Shown: positions 1 to 8,953, counted from the stretch's first letter. The stretch: 16,045 nt of DNA from an uncultured Eubacteriales bacterium (GCA_900550705.1 URTG01000024.1:1-16045); one strand, 5' to 3'. A program made the numbers and translations. Notes: generated by a model not told the origin, from the letters alone.

Positions 1-67
1 GCCCGTGACGGATGAGGGGGACCAAAGGGCTGCAATCCGTTGCGCCAGAAGGATTTTTCTCAGGGCT

Positions 68-151
68 GGCCGTAGGGGCCGATGTCCTCATCGGCCCGTT
101 CGATGGTGCGTCCGGTATCGCGGGCCGCTGAGGACAGCGGCCCCTACGGCC
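68..151. repeat. Intergenic palindromic repeat made of two self-complementary arms
   Basis: Two 31-nt arms (68-98 and 121-151) are inverted copies of each other separated by 22 nt. Each arm also contains its own 8-bp hairpin: GGCCGATG/CATCGGCC with loop TCCT in the left arm, GGCCGCTG/CAGCGGCC with loop AGGA in the right. The arms differ at only two positions (A..T against C..G), and the two changes compensate each other within the local hairpin. This is the look of a REP/MITE-like dispersed intergenic repeat. No protein is supported here, and no other copy is seen in the window. Confidence 0.6.
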
Positions 152-209
152 GGGTTCCACGGTCCCCCCTCCCGCTCCCCCTGGAACCAACGATATTAGG
201 AGTGATAAC

Positions 210-1586
210 GTGTTTTCCTACATGAAGCGCGGGCCGGGGTTTTACCGGCAGGTGGCGGCGCTGGCCGCACCCATCGTGCTGCAAAATCTGATTACCAGTG
301 CGCTGGGTATGGCAGACACCTTTATGGTGGGTCTGCTGGGCGAGATCCCTATGGCGGCGGTCACGCTGGCCAACATTCCGCTGTTTGTGGTGCAGCTGTT
401 TATTTTCGGCGTACAGAGCGGCTCCACGGTGCTGGCCAGCCAGTATTGGGGCAAGCAGGACCTGGATGCCATCAACCGGGTGCTGGGCGTGGCCATGTGG
501 ACGGCGGGGCTGGTGTCCTTTGCCTTCGCCCTGGTGCTGCTGCTGCGGCCGGAGGAATTCCTGGGCCTGTTCGGCAACGAGCCGGAGGTCATCCGCCTGG
601 CGGCCGAATACGGGCGCATCGCCGGGCTTGCCTATGTGTGCGATGCCTTTGTTATGATGTATGTGGCCGCCTATCGGAGCATGGAAAAGCCGAATCTGGG
701 CCTGTGCATCCTGGTGGTTTCTATGCTGGGGAACACTTTTTTGAATTGGGTGTTCATCTTCGGCAACCTGGGCGCCCCCAAGCTGGGGGTCTCGGGTGCG
801 GCCCTGGCCACCCTGCTGGCCCGGATCATGGAGCTGTTTATTATGGCGGGGCACATGATCCTCAGCCGGGGCTTCCGGGTGAAATGGCGGCTCATCCTCT
901 GCCCGGGGCTGAACATGACCCGGCGCTTTTTGAAGTACGCCGGCCTGGTGGTGTGCAACGAGACCCTGTGGGGCATGGGCACCTCCGTCTTCCCCACCAT
1001 CATGGGCCACATGGCGGGCAGCACGGAAATCCTGGCGGCCTACGCCATTGCGGGCAATGTGGAAAAGATCTGCATGGTGGTGGCCTACGGCGTGGGAGCC
1101 ACGGCCGCAGTCATCATCGGCCGGGAGATCGGCGCGGGCCGGGGGGACCAGGTCTACGGCGTGGGCCTGGCGCTGAACACCCTGTCGCTGCTGTGCGGCA
1201 CGCTCCTCGGGGCGCTGCTGTGGCTGTTTGTCCGGTACGTCGCCCCCACCTGGGTGTTCCCCCTGTTCAAGCTGTCCCCGGGGGCCATCGGGGTGGCCAC
1301 CATGATGATCACCATCATGGCCCTGTCCATGCCGCTGAAGGATTTTAACAGCGTGAACATCGTGGGCGTCCTCCGGGGCGGCGGCGATGTGCGGACGGCC
1401 ACCCTGATCGACACCACCCCCCTGTGGGTGTGCGCCATCCCCTACGCCGCCCTGTGCGGCCTGGTGCTGAAAACGCCGGTGCTGTTCGTCTATCTGGCCT
1501 TCCCCCTGGAGCAGGTGGTCAAGTGCTCCTTCGGCGTGTGGCGGCTGCGCTCCGGGAAATGGGTGCGCGATCTGACGCAGATGTGA
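210..1586 (+). CDS. MATE-family multidrug/toxin efflux transporter
   Basis: A 458-residue integral membrane protein made of hydrophobic helices throughout, consistent with the twelve-helix MATE (MatE) fold and close to that family's usual length of about 450. The N-terminal segment reads as a typical first MATE helix region (PIVLQNLITSALGMADTFMV, from about residue 20), and the two-lobed repeat is suggested by a second similar segment from about residue 240. MATE proteins export cationic drugs or metabolites using a Na+ or H+ gradient; the substrate cannot be read from sequence. The start is GTG at 210, with AGGAG at 198-202 about 7 nt upstream; an in-frame ATG at 222 is the alternative. It stands alone between an intergenic repeat and a terminator, so no operon partner is suggested. 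Confidence 0.9.
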   Translation: MFSYMKRGPGFYRQVAALAAPIVLQNLITSALGMADTFMVGLLGEIPMAAVTLANIPLFVVQLFIFGVQSGSTVLASQYWGKQDLDAINRVLGVAMWTAGLVSFAFALVLLLRPEEFLGLFGNEPEVIRLAAEYGRIAGLAYVCDAFVMMYVAAYRSMEKPNLGLCILVVSMLGNTFLNWVFIFGNLGAPKLGVSGAALATLLARIMELFIMAGHMILSRGFRVKWRLILCPGLNMTRRFLKYAGLVVCNETLWGMGTSVFPTIMGHMAGSTEILAAYAIAGNVEKICMVVAYGVGATAAVIIGREIGAGRGDQVYGVGLALNTLSLLCGTLLGALLWLFVRYVAPTWVFPLFKLSPGAIGVATMMITIMALSMPLKDFNSVNIVGVLRGGGDVRTATLIDTTPLWVCAIPYAALCGLVLKTPVLFVYLAFPLEQVVKCSFGVWRLRSGKWVRDLTQM

Positions 1587-1633
1587 CCCCTCCCCGTCCC
1601 GGCAGGGGCGGAAAACAAGTCGATATTAGCAAT

Positions 1634-1670
1634 GCGGCGGCGGTTCTGCGAGGAATCGCCGCCCTTTATT
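1634..1670 (+). terminator. Rho-independent terminator after the MATE gene
   Basis: The stem GGCGGCG (1636-1642) pairs with CGCCGCC (1657-1663), with additional TTC/GAA pairing inside, and is followed by CTTTATTTG. It lies between the MATE stop codon and the heat-shock operon promoter, so it should insulate the two units. Confidence 0.65.
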
Positions 1671-1698
1671 TGTTCAAAATAAATTCATAAAGAACCTA

Positions 1699-1727
1699 TT
1701 GACAATTTCGGGGGGGAGTGATACATT
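1699..1727 (+). promoter_or_regulatory. Sigma-A-type promoter of the hrcA-grpE-dnaK-dnaJ operon
   Basis: TTGACA at 1699-1704 is followed by a 17-bp spacer and TACATT at 1722-1727. The CIRCE operator begins 4 bp downstream of the -10 element, so HrcA bound there would cover the start site. This is the usual arrangement for class I heat-shock operons in Firmicutes. Confidence 0.75.
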
Positions 1728-1731
1728 ATCT

Positions 1732-1758
1732 TTAGCACTCAGGGAGAATGAGTGCTAA
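1732..1758. promoter_or_regulatory. CIRCE operator (HrcA binding site)
   Basis: TTAGCACTC (1732-1740), nine spacer bases and GAGTGCTAA (1750-1758) form a perfect match to the CIRCE consensus TTAGCACTC-N9-GAGTGCTAA. HrcA, encoded by the next gene, binds this site and represses the operon. GroE assists HrcA folding, so unfolded protein load relieves repression; this last point is established knowledge and is not visible here. Confidence 0.97.
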
Positions 1759-1812
1759 ACCAAGAAATCAACTCCCCCGGCCATTCCGCGCCGGGTACAT
1801 GGAGCGAAGGCG

Positions 1813-2895
1813 GTGGAAGCAATGGAATTGAGCGACCGGAAAAAACGAATTCTCCGCGCCATCGTAGAGACCTACATCGCCACCGCAGAGCCGGTGGGGT
1901 CCAAGGCCGTGGCCCAGCGGACCGGGCTGGACGTCTCCACCGCCACCATCCGCAACGAGATGGCCGACCTGACGGAGCTGGGACTGCTGGAGCAGCCCCA
2001 CACCTCGGCGGGCCGGGTCCCCTCGGCGGCGGGCTACCGGCTGTATGTCAACGAGCTGATGGACCACCAGCAGCTCACTATGCAGGAGACGGAGCGCATC
2101 AACCGTGCGCTGAATCTGAAGATGGAGGAGCTGGACCGGGTCATTGACCGGGCGGGCAAGGTCCTCTCTCAGCTCAGCGACTACCCGGTGTTCACCATGG
2201 CAGAGGCCAAAGCCCGGGTGACGGTGAAGCGGTTCGACCTGCTGATGGTAGAGGAAAACGCCTTTATCGCCGTGGTCATGACGGACAGCAGCGTGGTAAA
2301 AAACAAGCTGATTCGGATGCCGGACCGGCTGTCAGACACCCAGCTTCAGCTCCTCTCCGCCGTGCTGAACAGCTCCTTTGTGGGCCTGTCTCAGGACGAG
2401 ATGGAGGAGACGCTGAACAAAATGGAGACCCGCACCGCCCCCGCCGCCTTCGAGCTTATCTCCCTGGTGGTGGAGTTCGCGGTGGAGGTCCTGGCCGACC
2501 AGCGGCAGAAGAAGGTGCACACCTCCGGCATCACCAACATTCTGGAGCACCCGGAATATCACAGCCTGGACAAGGCCAAGCCCCTGATGACCTATCTGGC
2601 GGAGGAGACCGAGGGCAGCAAGCTCCCGGTGAGTCTGGACAACGGAAAGCGCATGAATGTGCTCATCGGTCCGGAAAACGTCAGCGAGGCGCTGAAGGAC
2701 ACCAGCGTGGTCATGGCCAGCTATGATATTGGAGATAATATGAAGGGCGTGATTGGCGTGGTGGGACCCACCCGCATGGATTACGCCAAGGTGACGGCCC
2801 GGCTGTCCTACTTTGCAGACAGCCTGACCCGGATGTTCGGCAAGGGCGAGCTTCCCTCCGCCCCGGACGCGGAGCACCCGGACGACAAGACCTAG
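1813..2895 (+). CDS. hrcA: Heat-inducible transcription repressor HrcA
   Basis: The 360-residue (or 357 from ATG 1822) repressor of class I heat-shock genes binds the CIRCE site just upstream, giving autoregulation. The N-terminal winged helix is recognisable (ELSDRKKRIL, then EPVGSKAV and STATIRNEMADL within about the first 55 residues), followed by the GAF-like dimerisation/insert region typical of HrcA. Length matches the family (about 340-360). The start is uncertain: GTG 1813 has GGAG (1801-1804) 8 nt upstream, whereas family alignment (Met followed by two residues, then the DR/NR helix) favours ATG 1822. It is the first gene of the operon, with grpE 34 nt downstream. Confidence 0.95.
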   Translation: MEAMELSDRKKRILRAIVETYIATAEPVGSKAVAQRTGLDVSTATIRNEMADLTELGLLEQPHTSAGRVPSAAGYRLYVNELMDHQQLTMQETERINRALNLKMEELDRVIDRAGKVLSQLSDYPVFTMAEAKARVTVKRFDLLMVEENAFIAVVMTDSSVVKNKLIRMPDRLSDTQLQLLSAVLNSSFVGLSQDEMEETLNKMETRTAPAAFELISLVVEFAVEVLADQRQKKVHTSGITNILEHPEYHSLDKAKPLMTYLAEETEGSKLPVSLDNGKRMNVLIGPENVSEALKDTSVVMASYDIGDNMKGVIGVVGPTRMDYAKVTARLSYFADSLTRMFGKGELPSAPDAEHPDDKT

Positions 2896-2929
2896 CCCAA
2901 CGAAAGAAAGCTAAAGGAGACGCAATACC

Positions 2930-3484
2930 GTGAGCGAAAAGGACTTGAAGGACACCATCCCCACCCCGGAGGAGCCGGAGCTGGAGACCCCCGAGGTGGA
3001 GGCCGCCGACCAGCAGCCCCAGGCCGAGACCCCAGACCCTCTGCTGGAGGAGCTGGAGGCCCTGAAAAATCAGACGGCCCAGCAGGAGGACAAATACCTG
3101 CGCCTGGCCGCCGAATATGACAACTACCGCAAGCGCACCGCCAAGGAGAAGGAATCCCTGTGGACCGACGTGAAGGCAGAAACCGCCGCCGCGTTCCTCC
3201 CGGTGTATGACAACCTGGAGCGGGCGCTGAAGCAGACCACCACCGACGAGGCCTATAAGAAGGGCGTGGAAATGACCATGACCCAGCTGAAGGAGGTCCT
3301 CTCCAAGCTGGGCATCACCGAGATCCCCGCCCTGGGTCAGCCCTTCGACCCCAACCTGCACAACGCCGTGATGCACGTGGAGGATGAGAGCCTGGGCGAA
3401 AACACCGTGGCCGAGGTCTTCCAGGCCGGCTTCCAGTGCGGCGAAAAGGTGATTCGCTTCGCCATGGTGAAGGTAGCAAATTAA
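2930..3484 (+). CDS. grpE: Nucleotide exchange factor GrpE
   Basis: A 184-residue co-chaperone that releases ADP from DnaK. The first 40 residues or so are acidic and low-complexity, followed by a long coiled coil (about 40-100) containing the family signature RLAAEYDNYRKRT. The C-terminal beta-wing domain shows PVYDNLERAL, FDPNLHNAVMHVED and the terminal GEKVIRFAMVKVAN. The start is GTG at 2930 with AAAGGAG upstream. It is the second gene of the CIRCE operon, directly before its partner dnaK. Confidence 0.97.
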   Translation: MSEKDLKDTIPTPEEPELETPEVEAADQQPQAETPDPLLEELEALKNQTAQQEDKYLRLAAEYDNYRKRTAKEKESLWTDVKAETAAAFLPVYDNLERALKQTTTDEAYKKGVEMTMTQLKEVLSKLGITEIPALGQPFDPNLHNAVMHVEDESLGENTVAEVFQAGFQCGEKVIRFAMVKVAN

Positions 3485-3534
3485 CAACCCCCTTAAAAAT
3501 TAAAAAATCTCGTTTCTATTTGGAGGAATGAATT

Positions 3535-5400
<1,866 letters not shown>

Positions 5401-5413
5401 GAGAAAGTAAAAC

Positions 5414-5464
5414 CGGAAACGGCGGGACGGCGGGGATGCTTCTCCGCCCACCGCCGCTTTTCCG
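5414..5464 (+). promoter_or_regulatory. Stacked hairpin in the dnaK-dnaJ spacer
   Basis: Three nested stems line up: CGGAAA (5414-5419) with TTTCCG (5459-5464), GGCGG (5421-5425) with CCGCC (5451-5455), and GGCGG (5429-5433) with CCGCC (5444-5448). A short T-run lies in the outer right arm. It ends about 20 nt before the dnaJ start. Likely roles are partial termination or 3'-end protection of dnaK mRNA, which would explain why DnaK is normally more abundant than DnaJ; the role is inferred. Confidence 0.55.
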
Positions 5465-5484
5465 CGTATCGAGGTGAGAAGCCG

Positions 5485-6651
5485 ATGGCAGAACAGAAAC
5501 GAGATTATTACGAGGTGCTGGGTGTAAGCAAGAGCGCCTCGGACGACGAGATCAAAAAGGCCTACCGCAAGCTGGCCAAGCAGTACCACCCGGACCGCAA
5601 CCCCGGGGACAAGGCGGCAGAGGCCAAGTTCAAAGAGGCCAACGAGGCCTACGAAGTCCTGTCCGACAAGAGCAAGCGGGCCAAGTATGACCAGTTCGGT
5701 CATGCGGGGGTAGACCCCAACTTCGGCGGAGGCGGCGGCTTTGGCGGCGGCTTCGGCGGGTTCGACATGGGCGACGTGGACCTGGGCGACATCTTCGGCT
5801 CCTTCTTCGGCGGGGGCTTCGGCGGCTTCGGGGGCGGCGGCGCCTCCCGGGCCAGCGCCCCCCAGAAGGGCGAAAGCCTGCGGGCCAGCCTGACTGTGTC
5901 CTTTGAGGAGGCGGCCTTCGGCTGCGAGAAGGAGATCGAGCTCAACCGCACCGAGCCCTGCACCGACTGTCACGGCTCCGGCTGCGCCCCCGGCACCACC
6001 GCCGAGACCTGCCCCGACTGCCGGGGCGCGGGCGTGGTCCGCATCCAGCGTGGGGGCGGCGGCTTCGCCTTCTCCACCACGGCCCCCTGCTCCCGCTGCG
6101 GCGGCAAGGGCAAGATCATCCATACCCCCTGCAAGTCCTGCGGCGGCGCGGGCAGCGTCCGCCGGAAGAAGCGCATCACCGTCACCATTCCCGCCGGCAT
6201 CGACGACGGGCAGGCCGTGTCCCTCCGGGGCCAGGGCAACGCCGGCAAGAACGGCGGCCCCAGCGGCGATCTGATCGTGGGCATCCGGGTGAAGCCCCAT
6301 CCCCAGTTCCAGCGCGACGGCACCACCGTGCTGTATGAGCAGCCCGTGTCCTTCTATCAGGCGGCCATGGGTGCCGAGCTGGAGATCCCCACCATCGACG
6401 GCAGCGTGAAGTGGACCCTCCCCGCCGGGACCCAGCCGGGCACCACCTTCCGTCTCCGCGGCAAGGGAATCCCCGAGCTGCGTGGCCGAGGCCGGGGCGA
6501 CCAGTTCGTCACCGTCCGGGTCCAGGTCCCCCGCTCCATGACCGGCGAGCAGAAGGAGGCCCTGCGGGCCTTCGGCGCGGCCATGGGCGAGAACGTGGGC
6601 GAGGAAGGCGGCGTGAAGGGCTTCTTCGACAAGCACATCAAGCGCAAGTAA
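5485..6651 (+). CDS. dnaJ: Chaperone protein DnaJ (Hsp40, type I)
   Basis: A 388-residue type I Hsp40 that delivers substrates to DnaK and stimulates its ATPase. The J domain covers about residues 1-70 with the catalytic HPD at 35-37 (YHPDRNPG). A Gly/Phe-rich region of about 75-130 follows. The zinc-binding domain has four CxxCxGxG repeats starting at Cys159 (CTDCHGSG), Cys176 (CPDCRGAG), Cys202 (CSRCGGKG) and Cys216 (CKSCGGAG). The C-terminal substrate-binding beta domains complete a full-length protein. It is the last gene of the heat-shock operon, 84 nt after dnaK, and is followed by a terminator. Confidence 0.98.
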   Translation: MAEQKRDYYEVLGVSKSASDDEIKKAYRKLAKQYHPDRNPGDKAAEAKFKEANEAYEVLSDKSKRAKYDQFGHAGVDPNFGGGGGFGGGFGGFDMGDVDLGDIFGSFFGGGFGGFGGGGASRASAPQKGESLRASLTVSFEEAAFGCEKEIELNRTEPCTDCHGSGCAPGTTAETCPDCRGAGVVRIQRGGGGFAFSTTAPCSRCGGKGKIIHTPCKSCGGAGSVRRKKRITVTIPAGIDDGQAVSLRGQGNAGKNGGPSGDLIVGIRVKPHPQFQRDGTTVLYEQPVSFYQAAMGAELEIPTIDGSVKWTLPAGTQPGTTFRLRGKGIPELRGRGRGDQFVTVRVQVPRSMTGEQKEALRAFGAAMGENVGEEGGVKGFFDKHIKRK

Positions 6652-6656
6652 CACAC

Positions 6657-6697
6657 ACGGCCCACCGGTTCCCACGGGGGAGACGGCGGGCCGTTTT
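6657..6697 (+). terminator. Terminator of the hrcA-dnaJ operon
   Basis: ACGGCCCACCG (6657-6667) pairs with CGGCGGGCCGT (6684-6694) with one A.C mismatch, followed by TTTT. It starts 5 nt after the dnaJ stop. Confidence 0.75.
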
Positions 6698-6718
6698 GAT
6701 GAATGGACCAAAATTCTC

Positions 6719-6747
6719 TTGTTTTTTCCCCCGTTGTGTGCTATACT
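6719..6747 (+). promoter_or_regulatory. Promoter for smpB
   Basis: TTGTTT (6719-6724), a 17-bp spacer and TATACT (6742-6747) lie directly after the dnaJ terminator and 55 bp before the smpB start. This separates trans-translation genes from heat-shock control. Confidence 0.6.
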
Positions 6748-6801
6748 GACTACCTACCCTGGCACCCCAGCGGGGATACTTTGACAAAGGAGGGACGCGC
6801 C

Positions 6802-7263
6802 GTGGGCGAGGCCGTGAAGCAGGTGGCCCGGAACAGCAAGGCTTACCATGATTATTTCGTGGAGGACACCTTCGAGGCCGGCATCGAACTGGCGGGAACC
6901 GAGGTCAAGTCCATCCGCATGGGCAATATCAACCTGAAGGACTCCTTCTGCATCATCAAAGACGGCGAGATGTCCGTCCTGGGAATGCACATCAGCCCCT
7001 ATGAAAAGGGCAACATCTTCAACAAGGACCCCCGCCGCCCCCGCCGGCTGCTCATGCACAAGCGGGAGATTCTGCGGCTGTTTGACAAGATCAAGCAGGA
7101 TGGATACTCTCTCATCCCCCTGTCGGTCTACTTCCGGGGTCCCAGAGTGAAGCTCAGTCTCGGCCTGGCCCGGGGCAAGAAGCTCTATGACAAGCGGGAG
7201 TCCGCCGCCCGGAAGGATGCCAAGCGCGAGATCGACCGGGCCATGAAAACCAGAAATCGCTGA
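6802..7263 (+). CDS. smpB: SsrA-binding protein SmpB
   Basis: A 153-residue tmRNA partner that escorts tmRNA to stalled ribosomes. Family motifs are clear: NSKAYHDYFVEDTFEAGIEL near the N-terminus, GTEVKSIR, the beta-barrel core with MHISPY and NKDPRRPRRLLMHK, and the basic C-terminal tail (KKLYDKRESAARKDAKREI) that mimics mRNA in the decoding centre. The start is GTG 6802, chosen because AAGGAGGG (6787-6794) lies 7 nt upstream and the product begins like other SmpBs. The frame is open back to 6703 but that extension crosses the promoter. Its RNA partner ssrA lies 763 bp downstream. Confidence 0.97.
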   Translation: MGEAVKQVARNSKAYHDYFVEDTFEAGIELAGTEVKSIRMGNINLKDSFCIIKDGEMSVLGMHISPYEKGNIFNKDPRRPRRLLMHKREILRLFDKIKQDGYSLIPLSVYFRGPRVKLSLGLARGKKLYDKRESAARKDAKREIDRAMKTRNR

Positions 7264-7307
7264 CCTCCGCCTTCTGTCTGCGGAGGATAAGAAAGGATGG
7301 ATCTGCA

Positions 7308-7829
7308 ATGGTTCAGAATCCCATTGTGACCTTTGAAATGGAAAACGGCGGCGTGATGCGGGCCGAGCTGTACCCCGACTTGGCGCCCAACAGCGTCAAC
7401 AACTTCATCAGCCTGGTCAACCAGGGCTTTTATAACGGCCTGATCTTCCACCGGGTGATCCCCGGCTTTATGATCCAAGGCGGCTGCCCCAACGGCAGCG
7501 GCATGGGCGGCCCCGGCTACTCCATCAAGGGCGAGTTCGCCCAGAACGGCGTGGCAAACGACCTGGCCCACGACCGGGGCGTGCTGTCCATGGCCCGGGC
7601 CATGGACCCCGACTCCGCCGGCAGCCAGTTCTTCATCATGGTGGAGAAGGCCCCCCATCTGGACGGCCAGTACGCCGCCTTCGGTAAGGTTATCGACGGC
7701 ATGGACGTGGCCGACGGCATCGTCTCCGTCAAAACCGACTGGAACGACCGCCCCCGGGAGGACCAGCGCATGAAGCAGGTCACCGTAGAGACCTTCGGCG
7801 TCGATTACCCCGACCCCGAAAAGGTCTGA
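7308..7829 (+). CDS. Cyclophilin-type peptidyl-prolyl cis-trans isomerase
   Basis: A 173-residue cytosolic cyclophilin (no signal peptide) catalysing Xaa-Pro isomerisation. The family core is present: NFISLVNQGFYNGLIFHRVI, with the catalytic His-Arg pair, PGFMIQGGCPNGSGMGGPGY, then SMARAMDPDSAGSQFFIM and LDGQYAAFGKVIDGMDV. Length matches small single-domain bacterial cyclophilins. It lies 44 nt after smpB, with a 7-bp hairpin CCTCCGC/GCGGAGG (7264-7286) in the gap and AGAAAGGA as RBS. It is probably co-transcribed with smpB. Confidence 0.93.
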   Translation: MVQNPIVTFEMENGGVMRAELYPDLAPNSVNNFISLVNQGFYNGLIFHRVIPGFMIQGGCPNGSGMGGPGYSIKGEFAQNGVANDLAHDRGVLSMARAMDPDSAGSQFFIMVEKAPHLDGQYAAFGKVIDGMDVADGIVSVKTDWNDRPREDQRMKQVTVETFGVDYPDPEKV

Positions 7830-7843
7830 CACACGTTTGATTC

Positions 7844-7880
7844 CCTTCTCTCGCTCCCCATCACCCGGAGCGAGAGAAGG
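7844..7880 (+). terminator. Hairpin after the isomerase gene, probable terminator
   Basis: A perfect 14-bp stem: CCTTCTCTCGCTCC (7844-7857) with GGAGCGAGAGAAGG (7867-7880), loop of 9 nt. There is no T-run on either side, so termination may be factor-dependent or the hairpin may only protect the 3' end. Confidence 0.5.
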
Positions 7881-7899
7881 CTATCATAAAGATTCCCCA

Positions 7900-8026
7900 G
7901 GCGGCCGCAGGCCGCCCCCAAATTGAAGCCCAGCGCAGCGGGTTCAATTTGGAAAGGAGGAGCAAGGGAGCGGCGTGAGGAGTGCCCTTTAGGGCGCTCC
8001 GAACAGAGCGGACTTTGCGACGACGA
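7900..8026. repeat. Palindrome-rich spacer upstream of ssrA, possible dispersed repeat
   Basis: Several hairpins occur in succession: GGCGGCC/GGCCGCC near 7901, CCAAATTGAA paired with TTCAATTTGG around 7916-7952, GAGTGCCC-TTTA-GGGCGCTC (with a T-G wobble) around 7979-7998, and CGCTC/GAGCG around 7995-8010. I see no convincing ORF and no clear sigma-A promoter immediately before ssrA. It looks like an intergenic repeat unit, but no second copy is in the window. Confidence 0.35.
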
Positions 8027-8394
8027 GGGGGCGTACCGGTTTCGACGGGGACGTTGAAGCAGGGATAGCGGGCGGTGGCGCCTGGCCACCTTAAAACGGG
8101 CACCTTTTATAAATGAAAGAACACCACTGAGTATTCTTACGCTGCCTAACTAAAGGCGGCCGTCTGACCGGGAAGGGCCACGGTCCCGGATCAGGCGTCG
8201 TTTCGTGGCGGACGTGCGTGCGGTAAGCTTTGCCCGCACCATGAATCATGAAGCTCACCCAACCCTCCGGCGTGACGGCTTGCCGGTGGGGCGGGGAACC
8301 GGGAGAGCAAGACTCCCGCAATAACCGTCTGCGCCCGGAGAAGTTTCTGTGGATGCGTTTTCGGACGGGAGTTCAACTCTCCCCGCCTCCACCA
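8027..8394 (+). ncRNA. ssrA: Transfer-messenger RNA (tmRNA)
   Basis: The 368-nt one-piece tmRNA rescues stalled ribosomes with SmpB. The 5' end GGGGGCG pairs with CGCCTCC (8384-8390) as acceptor stem, followed by encoded ACCA. The 5' D-loop-like motif is GGTTTCGACGGGG. The T arm is GGGAG (8367-8371), loop TTCAACT, CTCCC (8379-8383). The tag frame that ends in Ala-Ala-stop is 8117-8149: AAG AAC ACC ACT GAG TAT TCT TAC GCT GCC TAA. With the tRNA-borne alanine this gives A-KNTTEYSYAA, 11 residues as in E. coli. A TGA lies immediately upstream in this frame, which fixes AAG as the earliest resume codon. The two other frames give endings unlike any protease tag. Confidence 0.95.
8367..8394. other. 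Candidate attL: 3' end of ssrA at the host/element boundary
   Basis: The T arm and acceptor 3' strand of ssrA form a common integrase target, and phage-like genes begin directly downstream. The matching attR copy would lie beyond the window, so the core length is unknown. Confidence 0.35.
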
Positions 8395-8399
8395 AAGCA

Positions 8400-8436
8400 G
8401 AGCCAGACGAACCAAGCCGGTTCGCCTGGCTTTTGC
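8400..8436 (+). terminator. Terminator just after ssrA
   Basis: AGCCAGACGAACC (8401-8413) pairs with GGTTCGCCTGGCT (8419-8431) around a 5-nt loop, with one internal A.C mismatch, followed by TTTTG. It begins within 7 nt of the tmRNA CCA end. Confidence 0.8.
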
Positions 8437-8510
8437 TCTGCCCCAACGGTCTATATGACCGGCGGGATATTTGTCCTGGTGTTTCCACTTGCCTATGCCA
8501 AGAAATAAAG

Positions 8511-8554
8511 AAAGAGGCTACTACACAGGGAATTTCCTGTGTGGTAGCCTCTTT
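8511..8554. terminator. Long bidirectional hairpin terminator
   Basis: A 19-bp stem with one wobble pair (AAAGAGGCTACTACACAGG with CCTGTGTGGTAGCCTCTTT) closes a short A/T-rich loop. It ends in TTT on the plus strand and the mirrored AAA gives TTT on the minus strand. No protein gene is supported between ssrA and 8652. Confidence 0.65.
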
Positions 8555-8651
8555 GTGTTCTCTCATAGCCATAACGGATTTCGTTATAATCTACCAAAAT
8601 CCAGCGAGATTCTGAAATCGTTGTTAGAATCCACCGTAAAGGAGCATGGCT

Positions 8652-8906
8652 ATGATTAGGATTTTACTGTCCACCCGGCTTGGCGAGCGGAGGTGGACGC
8701 AAGCTGACCTTGCAAGGGCAACAGGCATTCGACCTTCGACGATCAATGACTTGTACCATGAAATCGCAGAAAGGGTAAACCTGGAGCATCTGGATCTTAT
8801 TTGTGAGGCGCTGGGGTGTGAGCTGTCAGACCTGATGATCCGAGAGGAAAACAAGGAGATCAGAGTCAAGACGCGCACCGGCGCGGATATACATAGCAAG
8901 CGTTAA
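8652..8906 (+). CDS. Small Cro/CI-type helix-turn-helix regulator
   Basis: An 84-residue protein with one XRE-like HTH at about residues 16-38 (TQADLARATGIRPSTINDLY) followed by the usual helix NLEHLDLICEALGCELSDLM. The tail is short and basic, with no sensor domain, so it is a minimal DNA-binding regulator of the YozG/Cro type. ATG 8652 is preferred over ATG 8646 because AAGGAG ends only 2 nt before 8646 but about 7 nt before 8652. TATAAT at 8585-8590 is a possible -10, but no good -35 is seen. It is the first gene after ssrA and probably belongs to the element; its target is unknown. Confidence 0.8.
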   Translation: MIRILLSTRLGERRWTQADLARATGIRPSTINDLYHEIAERVNLEHLDLICEALGCELSDLMIREENKEIRVKTRTGADIHSKR

Positions 8907-8915
8907 GCCTGCTCC

Positions 8916-8953
8916 AAGGCCTCGGGCGTTCATTCGTCCAAGGCCTTTTCTTT
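8916..8953 (+). terminator. Weak terminator between convergent regulator genes
   Basis: AAGGCCT (8916-8922) pairs with AGGCCTT (8941-8947), followed by a T-rich run (TTCTTTTTCC). It would end the 8652-8906 transcript; its right arm lies inside the 3' end of the minus-strand regulator. Confidence 0.45.

Noticed and set aside
144..1010. Minus-strand frame of 288 codons opposite the MATE gene
   Set aside because: Rich in His/Gln/Gly without hydrophobic core, no motif; a shadow of the transporter gene.
6703..6801. Longer N-terminus for SmpB starting at ATG 6703
   Set aside because: It would run through the promoter and terminator region, and the extra 33 residues do not fit the family. The strong ribosome site at 6787-6794 points to GTG 6802.
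8027..8394. Several protein frames across the tmRNA (for example 8248-8508 plus, 8191-8415 minus)
   Set aside because: The tmRNA acceptor stem, T arm and tag frame account for the sequence; the frames have no ribosome sites or recognisable content.
8646..8651. ATG 8646 as start of the small regulator
   Set aside because: The ribosome site ends only about 2 nt before it; the in-frame ATG at 8652 has normal spacing.
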